Source: Pyrocephalus nanus
Taxonomy: Eukaryota > Chordata > Aves > Passeriformes > Tyrannidae
DNA length: 64,000 nucleotides
Assembly (NCBI GenBank): GCA_038380795.1
Contig: CM076280.1
Span: 3,707,501-3,771,500 of the forward strand
Direction of reading: 5' to 3'
Part shown: positions 47,200 to 64,000 of the stretch, piece by piece
Position numbering within the stretch: position 1 is the stretch's first letter
Layout of the letters: every line of letters starts with the position of its first letter
Notes under the pieces: generated by a model
What the model was told of the DNA's origin: nothing
The model's database searches: none
What the model saw: the letters and a program-made list of their open reading frames with translations, nothing else
Translations under genes and position numbers: made by a program

Positions 47200-47640
47200 A
47201 GGAAGGGTGATGCTGGGTCCGGGAGTGATGCTGGGTGCGGGGGGGATGCCGTGTGCGGGGGGATTGAGGATGCAGAAGGATTCCCAGTGTGCTTCTGTGG
47301 GTGCCGCCGTGTGCTGGGGGTGTGCGGGCTGTGTGTCGGTGTGCGATGCTGCGTGCGGGGCCATGTCGGGTGTGTGTCTGTGGGTGACGCCGTGCGCGGA
47401 GTGATGCGGTGTGTGTGTGTCTGTGCGTGATTCCGTGCACGGTGGGGTGGCGGGGGTGTGTCTGTGCGTGATTCCATGTGCGAGGGCGATGCCGTGTGTG
47501 TGTGTGTGTGTGTGATTCCGTGTGATGCCGGGGATGTGTCTGTGGGTGATTCCGTGTGCGGGGCGATGCCAGGGATGTGTGTGTGCGTGATTCCGTGTGC
47601 GGTGTGTCTGTGGTCGATCCCCGTTGCAGTACCAGATCCC
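47200..47640. repeat. GT-rich minisatellite upstream of STXBP1
   Basis: Irregular units of the form TGTGCGTGATTCCGTGTGCG and GGGCGATGCCG, with GT dinucleotide runs (for example 47490-47512), lie just upstream of the STXBP1 promoter. Confidence 0.85.
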
Positions 47641-47982
47641 GGTCACAGAGGGCGCTCCGCCGCGGTCCCTGCGGCGCGCAGGGGGAGGCGTGGCATCATA
47701 TGGGGCGTGTCCTGGGCGTGGTCAGTGACGTCACGAAAACCCCCGCCCCGGTCAGCTGAGCCCTCCGCACCGCCCCCCCCCGCAACCCCCTCCCAACCCC
47801 GATCCGCCCCCCCCCTCCTCGATCCCCCCCGGTCCTCCTCCCTCTTCCCTCCTCCCTCCGCATCCCTGCGCCGCCACCCGCAGCCTCGCCCGGCCGTGTG
47901 TGCCTGTGGGTGACCCCCCTCCCCTCCCCAAAACCCACCCTCCCCAGGGCGCTGCGCCCCCCCCCCGCCCCGGCACGGAGAC
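47641..47982 (+). promoter_or_regulatory. STXBP1: STXBP1 CpG-rich promoter with a full CRE
   Basis: CpG-dense sequence leads to the STXBP1 ATG at 47983. It contains a perfect palindromic cAMP response element, TGACGTCA, at 47726-47733, and GGGCGTGG-type GC boxes close by (about 47704-47720). There is no clear TATA box. The CRE is about 250 bp before the start codon, a plausible core-promoter position for a neuronal gene. The exact transcription start is unknown. Confidence 0.6.
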
Positions 47983-62979
<14,997 letters not shown>

Positions 62980-64000
62980 GTGAGGGCACCTGGGCAGGGG
63001 TGGGTGCAGGCAGCTCCCGGGTTTGGCCAGGATAAGCCAGACGGAAAAGCCCAGCCCTGCCTCCCTGGCCAGCACCCCAGCCTGCTGGGTGTCCTGAGGC
63101 AGCAGTGGAGGGGCTGTATCCCCATGGAGGGGCTGTATCCCCATGGAGGAGCTGTATCCCTGTGGAGGGGCTGTATCCCTGTGGAGGGGCTGTATCCCCG
63201 TGGAGGGGCTGTATCCCCATGGAGGAGCTGTATCCCTGTGGAGGGGCTGTATCCCCGTGGAGGGGCTGTATCCCTGTGGAGGGGCTGTATCCCCATGGAG
63301 GAGCTGTATCCCTGTGGAGGGGCTGTATCCCCATGGAGGGGCTGTATCCCCATGGAGGAGCTGTATCCCTGTGGAGGGGCTGTATCCCCGTGGAGGGGCT
63401 GTATCCCCATGGAGGGGCTGTATCCCCGTGGAGGGGCTGTATCCCCGTGGAGGGGCTGTATCCCTGTGGAGGGGCTGTATCTCCATGGAGGGGCTGTATC
63501 TCCATGGAGGGGCTGTATCTCCATGAAGGGGCTGTATCTCCATGGAGGGGCTGTATCTCCATGGAGGGGCTGTATCCCCATGGAGGGGCTGTATCTCCAT
63601 GGAGGGGCTGTATCTCCATGGAGGGGCTGTATCCCTGTGGAGGGGCTGTATCCCTGTGGAGGGGCTGTATCCCCATGGAGGGGCTGTATCCCCGTGGAGG
63701 GGCTGTATCCCCGTGGAGGGGCTGTATCCCCATGGAGGGGCTGTATCCCCGTGGAGGGGCTGTATCCCTGTGGAGGGGCTGTATCCCCATGGAGGGGCTG
63801 TATCCCCGTGGAGGGGCTGTATCCCCGTGGAGGGGCTGTATCCCTGTGGAGGGGCTGTATCCCCATGGAGGGGCTGTATCCCCATGGAGGAGCTGTATCC
63901 CCATGGAGGGGCTGTATCCCCACGGAGGGGCTGTATCCCCATGGAGGGGTTTATCCCCATGGAGGGGCTGTATCCCCGTGGAAGGCATTCCTCAGGACAC
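62980..64000 (+). other. STXBP1: STXBP1 intron 14 (partial)
   Basis: The intron begins at a GTGAGG donor at 62980 and reaches the window edge. Almost all of it is the 19-bp minisatellite; the next coding exon lies outside the window. Confidence 0.85.
63105..63983. repeat. 19-bp minisatellite, about 46 copies
   Basis: The unit is GGAGGGGCTGTATCCCCAT with variants at a few positions (CCCTGT, CCCCGT, CTCCAT). Copies are nearly uniform in length. Because 19 is not a multiple of 3 but no frame meets a stop in the unit cycle, all three minus frames stay open for 330-370 codons; these are artefacts. Confidence 0.97.

Larger units (their letters stand above)
38591..47982. other. NIBAN2-STXBP1 intergenic region
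   Basis: A 9.4-kb head-to-head intergenic stretch. It holds the NIBAN2 promoter, an AT-richer island at about 40235-40870, one CR1 (41051-41700), a degenerate GGGCAT repeat (44187-44480), a TATA-like inverted repeat (46419-46458), a GT-rich minisatellite (47200-47640) and the STXBP1 promoter. The long open frames here are GC-driven and show no recognisable protein. Confidence 0.75.

Overview
This window is vertebrate nuclear DNA, very probably from a bird and from a small GC-rich microchromosome. The evidence is a dozen CR1 LINE fragments as the only obvious interspersed repeats, compact introns, high GC, CpG-island promoters, many GC-rich minisatellites, and spliced genes whose exons match vertebrate proteins. 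No prokaryotic or viral genes, CRISPR arrays or tRNAs were seen.

Four genes account for the coding sequence. (1) At 1-3031 (+) lies the 3' end of a divergent fibrillar collagen: six Gly-X-Y exons, then a C-propeptide spread over five exons. (2) At 4825-10153 (+) is a complete four-exon SLC31A2 (CTR2 copper transporter family); its first coding exon holds only two codons. (3) At 12230-38590 (-) is a complete 14-exon NIBAN2 (FAM129B), converging tail to tail on SLC31A2, with a last exon greatly enlarged by in-frame Pro/Ser/Ala repeats. (4) At 47983-62979 (+) are the first 14 coding exons of STXBP1 (Munc18-1), diverging head to head from NIBAN2 and running off the right edge. Splice sites and phases were checked exon by exon for the last three genes and for the collagen C-propeptide.

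The remainder is intron and intergenic DNA: CR1 fragments, tandem repeats with units of 4 to 42 bp (two very large ones in SLC31A2 intron 1 and STXBP1 intron 14), three CpG-rich promoters, and a few AT-richer islands that may be regulatory. The genes are functionally unrelated: matrix assembly, copper handling, survival/adhesion signalling and synaptic vesicle fusion. They share only location. The NIBAN2-STXBP1 pair is the ancestral vertebrate arrangement; SLC31A2 and the collagen next to NIBAN2 differ from the human order. No wholly new system was found. The best leads are the divergent collagen with an altered cysteine set, the expanded NIBAN2 tail, and several regulatory or structural DNA elements.
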